A stretch of 8,806 bases of DNA from Candidatus Omnitrophota bacterium (GCA_017995695.1 JAGOIJ010000063.1:1-8806), one strand, 5' to 3'; numbered from the stretch's first letter, positions 1 through 6,386 are shown. Made by a program: numbers and translations. The notes: generated by a model from the sequence alone, not told the origin.

Positions 1-880
1 CTCTTTGGTATCCCCGGTAAACCTCAACTGTTGGTTGAGGAGCTTCGTACCGCTCTGGTTCCGGCGACGGAGGGAATACATATTGAAATACCGTATCCCA
101 ACTCACCGGCCGCGGCTGCTCCATCTGCGTATCAGACGGAGAACGCAACACCAAACGAAGCTTTCCCTGGTCTTGCACAAATGAAATAATATTTGCTTCT
201 TGAGGATTCAAGGCGACTGTAATTAAAGCGGATGCTGCGTCAGCTGCTTTTTCTTCGCTTGCATAGCGGGACACTTGCCGCGCCTGCGCGCCTAAATTCT
301 GCCCGACAGCCAAAATTTGCACATTCTGAAATAAAGGTAACATGGCTAGCTGTGTTGCTTGTTTGCCATCAGCGCCCATAGCAGGCACCGGGACTGACGC
401 TATAATATCAACGTAATCGCCTGGCTTAACCATGCCAGCCAGAGAAGCAATATTATCAACGGAAATAGTTACTGCGCGTTTACCGACGGGTGTTGATTGG
501 GCTAGCGTGCCGCTTGCGCGCGCATACGCTAATTTATCAAGAGAAATTTGTTCTCCTGCCCTGATCGGAATAGTCACCACCTTGCCAAAGACACTTGAAA
601 GATCTGCTACCGCGCGTGCGTCACGATCGCTGTCGGAAACAATTTTACTTTCCACCATATCAGCAGTTATTTCCTTGCCAGGAGCAATATCTGATCGAGC
701 AATAAATACCGGCCTTAAGTTAGCTCGTTCTCGCTCTAACTCTTCCCGAGCTTTGTCTTCAGCTGCTTTTTTCTGACCTTGCAAATACACGTTGATCATG
801 AAGAATGTCAACAAGCCTAATACAACACTCAAGATAATAAATAGCTTCTGCTTAGGAATCTGTGGCAGTTGTAGTGGCAT
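1..880 (-). CDS. cpaB: Flp/Tad pilus assembly protein CpaB (RcpC), 3' end beyond window
   Basis: Reading leftward from ATG at 880-878 gives 293 open codons to base 2, with no stop before the edge. Residues ~14-33 form one hydrophobic membrane helix (IILSVVLGLLTFFMINVYLQ) after a short basic N-terminus. A charged linker follows, then a SAF-type domain (~54-118, RPVFIARSDIAPGKEI...) and the CpaB/RcpC domain with the typical VKPGDYVDII motif near residues 145-155. A Pro-rich tail (PPSPEPERYEAPQP) lies at the window edge. In the family, CpaB is an inner-membrane-anchored periplasmic protein of the Flp/Tad pilus machine thought to work with the secretin CpaC. Its ATG overlaps the TAA of the upstream PpiC gene by one base (TAATG), so translation is probably coupled; a GAGGGAG ribosome site lies 10 bases before the ATG. 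The family call is secure. The C-terminus and the rest of the pilus locus are outside the window. Confidence 0.9.
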   Translation of the reverse strand, partial: MPLQLPQIPKQKLFIILSVVLGLLTFFMINVYLQGQKKAAEDKAREELERERANLRPVFIARSDIAPGKEITADMVESKIVSDSDRDARAVADLSSVFGKVVTIPIRAGEQISLDKLAYARASGTLAQSTPVGKRAVTISVDNIASLAGMVKPGDYVDIIASVPVPAMGADGKQATQLAMLPLFQNVQILAVGQNLGAQARQVSRYASEEKAADAASALITVALNPQEANIISFVQDQGKLRLVLRSPSDTQMEQPRPVSWDTVFQYVFPPSPEPERYEAPQPTVEVYRGYQR

Positions 881-1797
881 TACCGTATCGCTCCCTCGTT
901 TATTTCTATCTTGGCTTCGCGCTGCAGTTTCTGCGTCAGCGCTTCGATGCTTGCCTGTTGTTTTTCCATCTGCAATTCCTGCTTGATCAAGCTTTCAAGC
1001 TCTGAAAAACTTTTTTGCTCACCGCCCCGCTTTGCTTCCAACTTAATAATCGCATAGCCATCAGCGGTCTTAAAGATATTGCTTAAGCTGCCCACCGCAA
1101 GCGTGGTCGAAAACGCAACTGCTTCAAAATCTGCGGGTTTATCGCCTCGCTTAATAAACCCGGTGTCGCCGCCGTTCTTGCTGCTTGCGACTCTTGAGCG
1201 CTCTTTCGCTAAAGTCGCAAAATCTGCGCCATCAAGCAACTGCTTGTAAATATCTTTTGCCTCTTGCTCTGTTGCAACCACCAGTTCCCGCACTTGCCGC
1301 TCTTCAGGCGATTTTAGCATCGCTTTATTTTCATCGTAGAATTTCTTTGTCTCATCAAAGCTGACCTTGATCTTATCAACCTCTTCCTTACCCAGGGCGA
1401 GAATCAATAAATTCATTTTTGTTCTTTCAAGGGCTTGGGCAATCTCTGGCTTCCTATCTAAACCCCGATCAAGCGCCTCTTGATAAAACAACGCCCGACG
1501 CACAAGCTCTTCCTTCAAATATCGTATTTTTTGCTCGCGCGTGGTGATTTTCTGATTCGCGGGCAAATTGCGCGCCTCAACTTCTTCATTATATGCTTCA
1601 ATTTCCTGATTCAATTCCTCAAGCGTAATAGGAATGGTATTTACTTTGGCAATCTGTGTTCCATATACTTTAATGGAAGGTGTACTTGATTTTCCGGGTG
1701 TCTTCTTCCCTCCTAAAAGTGACTCGATCTGACTGCATCCGGTAAGCGCAACTAACATACCTCCGACTATAATCAACCGCACAACCGTCTTACCCAT
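880..1797 (-). CDS. PpiC/SurA-like peptidyl-prolyl isomerase lipoprotein
   Basis: A 305-residue exported foldase. The N-terminus is a lipoprotein signal peptide: basic start, hydrophobic core, and lipobox LTGC with Cys21 as the lipidated residue. Ser at +2 would favour outer-membrane sorting under the E. coli rule. Residues ~48-150 look like a SurA_N-type helical chaperone region (VNTIPITLEELNQEI...). Residues ~165-258 are a parvulin PpiC rotamase domain, with the family pattern RELVVATEQEAKDIYKQL, then a GGDTGFI core motif at 209-215 and DGYAIIKLE near the end. A charged helical tail closes the protein. A GGAGGAG ribosome site at 1808-1802 sits four bases before the ATG, which supports this start. 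It lies 15 bases after the small membrane protein gene and overlaps cpaB by one base. I infer that it assists folding of envelope or pilus proteins encoded with it; the substrate is not visible. It is not a full SurA, since it has one rotamase domain. Confidence 0.88.
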   Translation of the reverse strand: MGKTVVRLIIVGGMLVALTGCSQIESLLGGKKTPGKSSTPSIKVYGTQIAKVNTIPITLEELNQEIEAYNEEVEARNLPANQKITTREQKIRYLKEELVRRALFYQEALDRGLDRKPEIAQALERTKMNLLILALGKEEVDKIKVSFDETKKFYDENKAMLKSPEERQVRELVVATEQEAKDIYKQLLDGADFATLAKERSRVASSKNGGDTGFIKRGDKPADFEAVAFSTTLAVGSLSNIFKTADGYAIIKLEAKRGGEQKSFSELESLIKQELQMEKQQASIEALTQKLQREAKIEINEGAIR

Positions 1798-1812
1798 AGA
1801 ACTCCTCCAGTG

Positions 1813-2055
1813 TTATACCTTTTTTATTTCATTGATAATTTTAATCAACAGGTCTGCAATCTTCGCTACCAGAAAGAGATAGAAAAAAGCAAAGGGGTAC
1901 AGCACCATAATCACGACCCCCATCCAACGGGGAAATTCAGGCACCAACCCCATCAAAATAGCCACTCCACTGATAACTCCCAGGCACAAAAAAATCCAGG
2001 CAGCAGTTTTCACCACTACACTGGAAACCTGTAGAAACCCTAAATGTTCGCGCAT
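1813..2055 (-). CDS. small two-helix membrane protein, function unknown
   Basis: An 80-residue protein starting MREHLGFLQ. Two hydrophobic segments, about residues 13-37 (VVKTAAWIFLCLGVISGVAI region) and 43-66 (WMGVVIMVLYPFAFFYLFLV), are separated by a short turn with prolines (VPEFPRW). A short amphipathic, basic tail ends in NEIKKV. I do not recognise a named family. I chose ATG at 2055-2053 instead of the in-frame GTG at 2061-2059 because an AAGGAG ribosome site (2066-2061) lies five bases before the ATG but overlaps the GTG. The gene is first in the minus-strand operon, 15 bases before the PpiC lipoprotein and then cpaB, so a role at the inner membrane linked to the pilus or envelope is a guess from context only. 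Confidence 0.75.
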   Translation of the reverse strand: MREHLGFLQVSSVVVKTAAWIFLCLGVISGVAILMGLVPEFPRWMGVVIMVLYPFAFFYLFLVAKIADLLIKIINEIKKV

Positions 2056-2060
2056 CCACA

Positions 2061-2066
2061 CTCCTT
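2061..2066 (-). promoter_or_regulatory. ribosome binding site that fixes the start of the small membrane protein
   Basis: Read on the minus strand this is AAGGAG. It is five bases before ATG 2055-2053. Its last base is the first base of the alternative GTG codon at 2061-2059, so the GTG cannot be served by it. Confidence 0.75.
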
Positions 2067-2086
2067 ACGAGTTTTAGTATTAATTC

Positions 2087-2115
2087 GTTGTATCACAAAC
2101 TGTTAACAATTGCAA
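2087..2115 (-). promoter_or_regulatory. probable sigma70-type promoter of the cpaB operon
   Basis: On the minus strand, -35 TTGCAA (2115-2110), a 17-base spacer and -10 TACAAC (2092-2087) lead toward the small membrane protein gene, giving a leader of about 25 bases before the ATG at 2055. The match is moderate (four of six in each box), but it is the best placed candidate in the gene-free stretch upstream. Confidence 0.45.
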
Positions 2116-2166
2116 GAAATTTTTAATCTCGTATACATTCTTCGCACTAAACTACATGCGTTACAG

Positions 2167-2208
2167 CTCGTACGCGCAACGAGGGATCATTGAAAAGAAT
2201 GATAGCCC
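2167..2208. other. two adjacent small stem-loops in gene-free DNA
   Basis: Bases 2167-2171 (CTCGT) pair with 2179-2183 (ACGAG) around a seven-base loop. Directly next to it, 2183-2191 (GGGATCATT) pairs with 2198-2203 plus 2206-2208 around the loop GAAAAG, with a two-base bulge at 2204-2205. They share base 2183. Neither is followed by a clear T-run on either strand, so they are not obvious terminators. They lie in the 225-base stretch between the small membrane protein gene and tRNA-Glu, where I see no gene. Function unknown; they could be part of the trailer after tRNA-Glu or of an unrecognised small RNA. Confidence 0.35.
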
Positions 2209-2286
2209 AACTATGTCCACGCTTCGCTCTTTAATAAACAATTGAGGACTCTAAGAAACTACGCTGGGCCGGTTGAAAATTACTAA

Positions 2287-2361
2287 TAGCCCCAACCGGA
2301 TTTGAACCGGTGTTTAATGGCTGAGAACCATTCGTCCTAGACCAGGCTAGACGATGGGGCC
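2287..2361 (-). tRNA. tRNA-Glu (anticodon CTC)
   Basis: Read on the minus strand, the cloverleaf is complete. The acceptor stem is GGCCCCA paired with TGGGGCT (outermost pair is a G-T wobble), followed by discriminator A. The D arm is GTC..GAC with the TAGCCTGGTCTAG loop. The anticodon stem AATGG/CCATT encloses the loop TTCTCAG, giving anticodon CTC for the codon GAG. The T arm is ACCGG-TTCAAAT-CCGGT. The GTCTAG start of the D arm is also typical of bacterial tRNA-Glu. The 3' CCA is not encoded (TTA follows) and must be added by the nucleotidyltransferase. Confidence 0.95.
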
Positions 2362-2378
2362 AAATGATTTGCGAGATT

Positions 2379-2406
2379 ATGATACCATAATTAATTCTTT
2401 GGTCAA
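2379..2406 (-). promoter_or_regulatory. promoter of tRNA-Glu with extended -10
   Basis: On the minus strand, -35 TTGACC (2406-2401), a 16-base spacer and -10 TATCAT (2384-2379), preceded by TGG, which makes an extended -10 (TGn). Transcription would start near 2372, about ten bases before the tRNA 5' end at 2361. Five of six -35 bases and five of six -10 bases match the sigma70 consensus. Confidence 0.7.
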
Positions 2407-2433
2407 TTAATTTCTCCATTATCGATAAATCTG

Positions 2434-2462
2434 TTGACCATATCATTGCGCTAGTATATACT
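2434..2462 (+). promoter_or_regulatory. promoter of the FIST-kinase-GGDEF operon
   Basis: -35 TTGACC (2434-2439), a 17-base spacer and -10 TATACT (2457-2462): five of six matches in each box at ideal spacing. The start point should be near 2469, giving a leader of about 26 bases. It is divergent from the tRNA-Glu promoter. The two -35 boxes have the same sequence in opposite orientation, 27 bases apart. Confidence 0.75.
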
Positions 2463-2494
2463 GGCCTTAACCATCTTAAATAATAGTTCTCATT

Positions 2495-3676
2495 ATGCGC
2501 ATAGGCTTAGGATTAAGCACGACAAAGGATCATCTGCAGGCAGTCAAGGAAGCGCTGGCGCAAGCCAATGCTGTTGTCCCCCAAGAAACTGCGGACTTGG
2601 TTCTTGTCTTTAGCACCACCGAATTCGCCCACCCGCTCGTTCTTAAAACTATTGCCGAATCTACGCGACAAATACCCGTGGTAGGATGCAGCAGTCTTGC
2701 CCTCATTTCACGTCAAGGCATCAGCAAACATGGACTCCTCATTGTACTTATCGACTTGCCGAGCGAAATCTATTATAATACCGCCCACATCGCACAACCA
2801 TCTACGTCAGCGTTACTTGCCGCCGGACAAGCATTAGGAGAAAAATTACTGTACGGGACTAAAGGCATCCACCGCGATTTTGGCCTGTTATTCACCGACG
2901 GAACTATGCACGACAATTCCCAGCTTATCGCCGGGCTTCAGGAACGGCTTGGCCGCAGTTTTCCTCTTATCGGCGCCTCAGCATCGGATGATCTTTTATA
3001 CCAACGAACCTATCTCTATGCCAATCAAGAAGTGTTCAACCAAGGTCTGGTCAGCATCCTTTGGGGAGGTAAAATTAGTTTTGGCCTGGGGGTAAAGCAT
3101 GGGTGGAAACCTCTTGGCAAACCCAGACACATCACCAGAAGTGATAGCAATATCGTCTATGAAATCGACGGCGCGCCGGCGGCGGATATTTATACAGAAT
3201 ACCTTGATAAGAGTATCGAACAGGTGAAAAAAGACTTGCGCTATATATCCGTATTTTATCCCATTGGCATGCCGATCCCCGGAGAACAAGAATACCTCTT
3301 ACGAAACATCCTGGCCATTCAAGAGGACGGTTCTTTAGTATGCCAAGGCAATGTCACGCAGGGCAGCACCATTCGCTTGATGATCGGCACTAAAGAGTCC
3401 TGCCTTACCGCTGTGCATGAAGCGCTGGATACGGCCTTAAACCATCTGCCAGCGCAAGAAACTAAACTTGCCTTACTGTTTGATTCTGCCTCGCGCTATC
3501 AGCTCTTAGGAAGACAGGCCAGTAAAGAGCTGCGCATTGTGCTTGATCGTTTAGGTAAACACACCGTTATCGCAGGCATCTATTCTTTTGGGGAGCAAGC
3601 CCCCCTCCAATCTATTGATCAACGAGGGAGAGCAAATTTCCACAATCAAACTTTCACCATATTGACCATGGGGTAA
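2495..3676 (+). CDS. FIST domain sensor protein (NosP-like arrangement)
   Basis: A 393-residue soluble protein with no signal peptide or membrane helix. It covers both halves of the FIST fold. FIST_N is ~30-220, with VVGCSS at 62-67, DGTMHD at 135-140 and PLIGASASDD at 157-166. FIST_C is ~225-390, with the FYPIGMP motif at 254-260, LFDSASRYQLLG at 328-339 and the closing GIYSFGEQAP and FHNQTFTIL motifs. FIST proteins are predicted to bind small ligands, and the NosP subgroup binds haem and senses NO beside a histidine kinase. Histidines that could be considered as ligands include H13, H46, H79, H98, H126, H139, H202 and H212; I cannot assign one. The gene is first in a three-gene operon, ending four bases before the kinase ATG. 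No Shine-Dalgarno is visible before the ATG (AATAATAGTTCTCATT), so initiation may be weak or atypical. Family call is firm; the ligand is unknown. Confidence 0.9.
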   Translation: MRIGLGLSTTKDHLQAVKEALAQANAVVPQETADLVLVFSTTEFAHPLVLKTIAESTRQIPVVGCSSLALISRQGISKHGLLIVLIDLPSEIYYNTAHIAQPSTSALLAAGQALGEKLLYGTKGIHRDFGLLFTDGTMHDNSQLIAGLQERLGRSFPLIGASASDDLLYQRTYLYANQEVFNQGLVSILWGGKISFGLGVKHGWKPLGKPRHITRSDSNIVYEIDGAPAADIYTEYLDKSIEQVKKDLRYISVFYPIGMPIPGEQEYLLRNILAIQEDGSLVCQGNVTQGSTIRLMIGTKESCLTAVHEALDTALNHLPAQETKLALLFDSASRYQLLGRQASKELRIVLDRLGKHTVIAGIYSFGEQAPLQSIDQRGRANFHNQTFTILTMG

Positions 3677-3680
3677 TGTT

Positions 3681-5183
3681 ATGCCAAATGTTGACTTCTT
3701 TCTGTTTTTTTATTTGACTGGTTTTGCAGGATTAGGCGCCGTAATTTATCTTGTGTTCGTCAACTGGAACAAGATGGAAAAAATAAAAGAGTTGCTTGAG
3801 GTTGTTGAAACCTTACGCAGATCTCTCGATGAAATGGATGAGCAGGCAAAATTAATCGTGCGCACCGATATGGAATTAAATAAAACGCAGGAAGAGCTAG
3901 ACAAAAAAATGACCGGCCTCTATACTCTCCAAAGACTCTCCCGTTCCATAAGCACGACCCTCCAGGAAAGCGAGATCTTCAAGCGCATCAGCCCTGATGA
4001 CTTAAAAGACATCGGATTTGAGAAAACCCTGATTATTACACAGGGCTCCTCGGACAAAGAATTTCTCATCAGATTCCACCTTGGCTATAGCGCAGCAGAG
4101 CTTGCTAGCATCCAAGCAGCATTCCATCAACAAAACGATTTTTTTACCGGATTAATTAACAATGAACAAACCATTGCTTCAGCAACAGACCCTGCCATAC
4201 CTCAACACGCTGAACTCTCCCGTTTTTTTAACGTTACCTCATTTGTGCTGTCGCCGATCCTGCCTAAAGAAGGGGCAAAGGGATTGTTCTTTGTCGGCAC
4301 CAGCGACTCTGATACCGTCATCACCGAAGGGGATGAAGAGCTCATCAATATCTTAGCAAACCAGCTTGGCCAGGCCATGGAAAATGCCCGTCTCTTTGAA
4401 AAAACCTGGAAGGCTCAGCAGGAGCTGGAGAAAAAAGTCGAGCAAAGGACAAAAGAACTCACCATCGCCCTTGATGAGGTGCGCCAGATCAACAGGCGCA
4501 AAACAGATTTTGTTTCAAGCGTTTCGCATGAATTAAGGACCCCTCTTACCTCGATCAAAGGCTACGCCGCAATTCTCTTGGCGGGAAAATTAGGAGAATT
4601 ACCTGTTGACATACGGGAACGCTTAAGTAAAATAAATCAGCACAGCGATGAACTAGTGCACATGGTCAATGATCTTTTGGATATTTCGCGTATCGAGGCA
4701 GGCAAGGTGACCATGAAGCAGGAGTCGCTTGAGCTTAAAGCGATAGCTGAAAAAGTTGCCGATCTTTTGGGCGAGCAGCTCAAAGCAAAACACATCAATA
4801 TGGTTATTGAAATCCCCGCGCAGGCCAGTGCGGTTTTTGCAGATCGCAGCCACATCGAACGTGTTTTGATTAACCTTCTTGGTAACGCTTTGAAATTTAC
4901 GCCGGAACATGGAACCATTAGTATCAAAAGCCGCGCCGCAGACAACAATATCATACAAATCGACGTAACCGATACAGGATGCGGCATACCGCCCGATATG
5001 CAAGAAAAGATTTTTGAAGAATTTTACCGCGTGGAAAACGCAATCAACGAGCAAGTAAAAGGCACAGGGCTTGGGCTCGCCTTGGTCAAACATATTATTG
5101 AAGCGCATCGAGGCACTATTTGGGTAAAAAGCAACGAAGGCGCTGGCTCAACCTTCAGCTTCACCTTGCCCAAGCCTGCATAA
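3681..5183 (+). CDS. membrane-anchored GAF histidine kinase
   Basis: A 500-residue sensor kinase. One N-terminal membrane helix spans ~5-27 (FFLFFYLTGFAGLGAVIYLV). A coiled coil follows at ~33-78, then a GAF-like domain at ~80-240, a second coiled coil at ~240-270, HisKA and HATPase_c. The phospho-acceptor is H283 in SVSHELRTPLTSIKGY. The ATPase has N402 in the N box (LINLLGNALKFTPEHG), D431 in DTGCGIP (G1), FEEFYR at 445-450 and GTGLGLA at 461-467 (G2), so it looks catalytically intact. There is no periplasmic sensor domain, so input should be cytosolic, through GAF or the FIST partner. It starts four bases after the FIST stop, with GGGG about eight bases before the ATG, and ends four bases before the response regulator. 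Partner assignment to these neighbours is inference from the operon. Confidence 0.93.
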   Translation: MPNVDFFLFFYLTGFAGLGAVIYLVFVNWNKMEKIKELLEVVETLRRSLDEMDEQAKLIVRTDMELNKTQEELDKKMTGLYTLQRLSRSISTTLQESEIFKRISPDDLKDIGFEKTLIITQGSSDKEFLIRFHLGYSAAELASIQAAFHQQNDFFTGLINNEQTIASATDPAIPQHAELSRFFNVTSFVLSPILPKEGAKGLFFVGTSDSDTVITEGDEELINILANQLGQAMENARLFEKTWKAQQELEKKVEQRTKELTIALDEVRQINRRKTDFVSSVSHELRTPLTSIKGYAAILLAGKLGELPVDIRERLSKINQHSDELVHMVNDLLDISRIEAGKVTMKQESLELKAIAEKVADLLGEQLKAKHINMVIEIPAQASAVFADRSHIERVLINLLGNALKFTPEHGTISIKSRAADNNIIQIDVTDTGCGIPPDMQEKIFEEFYRVENAINEQVKGTGLGLALVKHIIEAHRGTIWVKSNEGAGSTFSFTLPKPA

Positions 5184-5187
5184 TATT

Positions 5188-6126
5188 ATGGCGATCAAAA
5201 TTCTGGTAGTTGATGATGATCCGGACATTCGCGATGTGCTGAAACTTACGCTGGCTGAAGAAAACTATGAAGTTTTTGAAGCTGGCGACGGGGAAAAAGC
5301 GCTCAAGCTCATCCAAACCAAAACTCCAAACCTGGTGCTGCTTGATTACAAAATCCCAAAAATGGACGGGAGAGAAGTATGCCGCAGGGTAAAAAAAGAC
5401 ATCCTGCTACGCCACTTACCTATTATTATGGTAACCGGCAAGGGCGATATCAGCGATAAAGTAAACGGCATTGACGCTGGCGCTGATGATTATGTGGTTA
5501 AACCTTTTGAACCAAAAGAGCTCTTGGCGCGCATCCGCATGGTTTTGCGCAGGACCGAACGGGACTTAGAAGCTAACCCGCTTACGCGACTACCCGGAAA
5601 CGTTTCGATTATGAACGAGCTTGACCGGCGCCTTTCGTTAAAAACATTCTTTGCGGTTTGCTATGTCGACCTTGATAAATTTAAAGCGTATAATGACAAG
5701 TATGGTTTTGAGCGCGGCGATGAGGTAATTCGAGAAACCGCGCGCATTATGATCCGCACAGTTCAAGAAAAAGGAAGCCCGGATGATTTTATTGGGCATA
5801 TCGGCGGAGATGATTTCGTGATCATCACCGTGCCGGAAAATGTCGACCCCATCTGCGAGAAGATCATCACCGATTTCGACGCTACCAGCCCTTCATTTTA
5901 CAACGAGCTAGATAGGAAAAACGGTTATATTGTCGGGCACGACCGCAAGGGAAAAGAACAAAAAATCCCTTTACTCTCTGTTTCTATCGGCGTCGTCACT
6001 AATTCCACCCGCACTATTGACCACGTTGCGCAGATCGGGGAGATTGGCGCGGAGCTTAAAGAATACGCCAAAAGCCTTGAGCGCAGCAACTACGTCAAAG
6101 ATAAGCGAAAAGATTCCTCGCTATAA
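5188..6126 (+). CDS. REC-GGDEF response regulator (diguanylate cyclase type, GGDDF)
   Basis: A 312-residue output protein. REC domain at ~1-122: acidic pocket D10/D11, phospho-acceptor D53 (VLLDYKIP), T83 and K105 (VVKPFEP), all present. The GGDEF domain is ~130-305. It starts with NPLTRLPGN, then DLDKFKAYND at 161-170, which supplies metal and GTP contacts, then IGGDDF at 205-210 and LLSVSIGVV at 262-270. The signature is GGDDF instead of GGDEF, so the catalytic Glu is Asp. The position of the I-site Arg (RxxD, five residues before the signature) reads SPDD, so allosteric c-di-GMP inhibition is probably absent. An extra stretch at ~232-260 (FYNELDRKNGYIVGHDRKGK) precedes the last strand, as in some GGDEF subfamilies. 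I infer that it is phosphorylated by the upstream kinase. Whether it makes c-di-GMP is uncertain. No clear Shine-Dalgarno is present; translation is probably coupled to the kinase gene, four bases upstream. Confidence 0.92.
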   Translation: MAIKILVVDDDPDIRDVLKLTLAEENYEVFEAGDGEKALKLIQTKTPNLVLLDYKIPKMDGREVCRRVKKDILLRHLPIIMVTGKGDISDKVNGIDAGADDYVVKPFEPKELLARIRMVLRRTERDLEANPLTRLPGNVSIMNELDRRLSLKTFFAVCYVDLDKFKAYNDKYGFERGDEVIRETARIMIRTVQEKGSPDDFIGHIGGDDFVIITVPENVDPICEKIITDFDATSPSFYNELDRKNGYIVGHDRKGKEQKIPLLSVSIGVVTNSTRTIDHVAQIGEIGAELKEYAKSLERSNYVKDKRKDSSL

Positions 6127-6130
6127 ACAA

Positions 6131-6187
6131 AATCCCGCGCCTCCACTATATTTAAAACAGAATAGGAGAAGGTGCGGGATTATTTTA
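6131..6187. terminator. probable bidirectional terminator between the signalling operon and tRNA-Leu
   Basis: Bases 6131-6142 (AATCCCGCGCCT) pair with 6170-6181 (AGGTGCGGGATT) over 12 continuous pairs, with one G-T wobble. The loop is long (27 bases). The plus-strand side is followed by ATTTTAT and the minus-strand side by TTGTTTATAG, so it can end both the plus operon and the convergent tRNA-Leu transcript. It lies five bases after the response regulator stop codon. Confidence 0.65.
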
Positions 6188-6271
6188 TGCGAGGAGAGGG
6201 AGTTGAACCCTCACAGGCTCATCGCCCAACAGCCCCTCAAACTGTCGCGTCTGCCATTCCGCCATCCTCGC
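6188..6271 (-). tRNA. tRNA-Leu (anticodon GAG)
   Basis: Read on the minus strand, an 84-base class II cloverleaf. The acceptor stem GCGAGGA pairs perfectly with TCCTCGC, followed by discriminator A. The D arm is GCGGAATGGCAGACGC. The anticodon stem ACAGT/GCTGT encloses TTGAGGG, giving anticodon GAG for CUC/CUU codons. A long variable arm (TGGGCGATGAGCCTGTG region) follows, and the T arm is AGGG-TTCAACT-CCCT plus flanks. The 3' CCA is not encoded. Confidence 0.95.
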
Positions 6272-6305
6272 GTAATTACGTAGAAGAAAAACGATTTGCA
6301 CCACT

Positions 6306-6333
6306 ATTATACACAATTAGGATTAAATAGCAA
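6306..6333 (-). promoter_or_regulatory. promoter of tRNA-Leu
   Basis: On the minus strand, a perfect -10 TATAAT (6311-6306) with a weaker -35 TTGCTA (6333-6328) at 16 bases. The start point would be near 6299, leaving a leader of about 27 bases before the tRNA at 6271. Confidence 0.65.
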
Positions 6334-6345
6334 GAAATTAGGAAA

Positions 6346-6386
6346 GCAAGCAGAGGCGCCCTCCCAATGAGAGCGCCTCTGCTTGC
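6346..6386 (-). terminator. strong terminator after the DUF6515-like gene
   Basis: Bases 6346-6359 (GCAAGCAGAGGCGC) and 6373-6386 are perfect inverted repeats of 14 bases with a 13-base loop. On the minus strand the stem is followed by TTTCCTAATTTCTT. It lies 34 bases after the stop codon of the exported protein gene and separates the glnS unit from the tRNA-Leu promoter. Confidence 0.85.

Noticed and set aside
2053..2061. GTG at 2061-2059 as start of the small membrane protein
   Set aside because: The ribosome site AAGGAG (2066-2061) overlaps this GTG, while it is five bases from the ATG at 2055-2053.
2183..2208. Stem-loop as a terminator of tRNA-Glu
   Set aside because: It has a bulged, partly AT stem and no T-run after it in the minus direction, and it lies about 80 bases past the tRNA.
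2231..2446. Open minus-strand frame across the tRNA-Glu locus
   Set aside because: It runs through the tRNA and its promoter, has no ribosome site and no family-like sequence.
4653..5108. Long minus-strand open frame opposite the kinase gene
   Set aside because: It lies entirely within the well-supported ATPase and HisKA coding sequence on the other strand; its product looks like no family.
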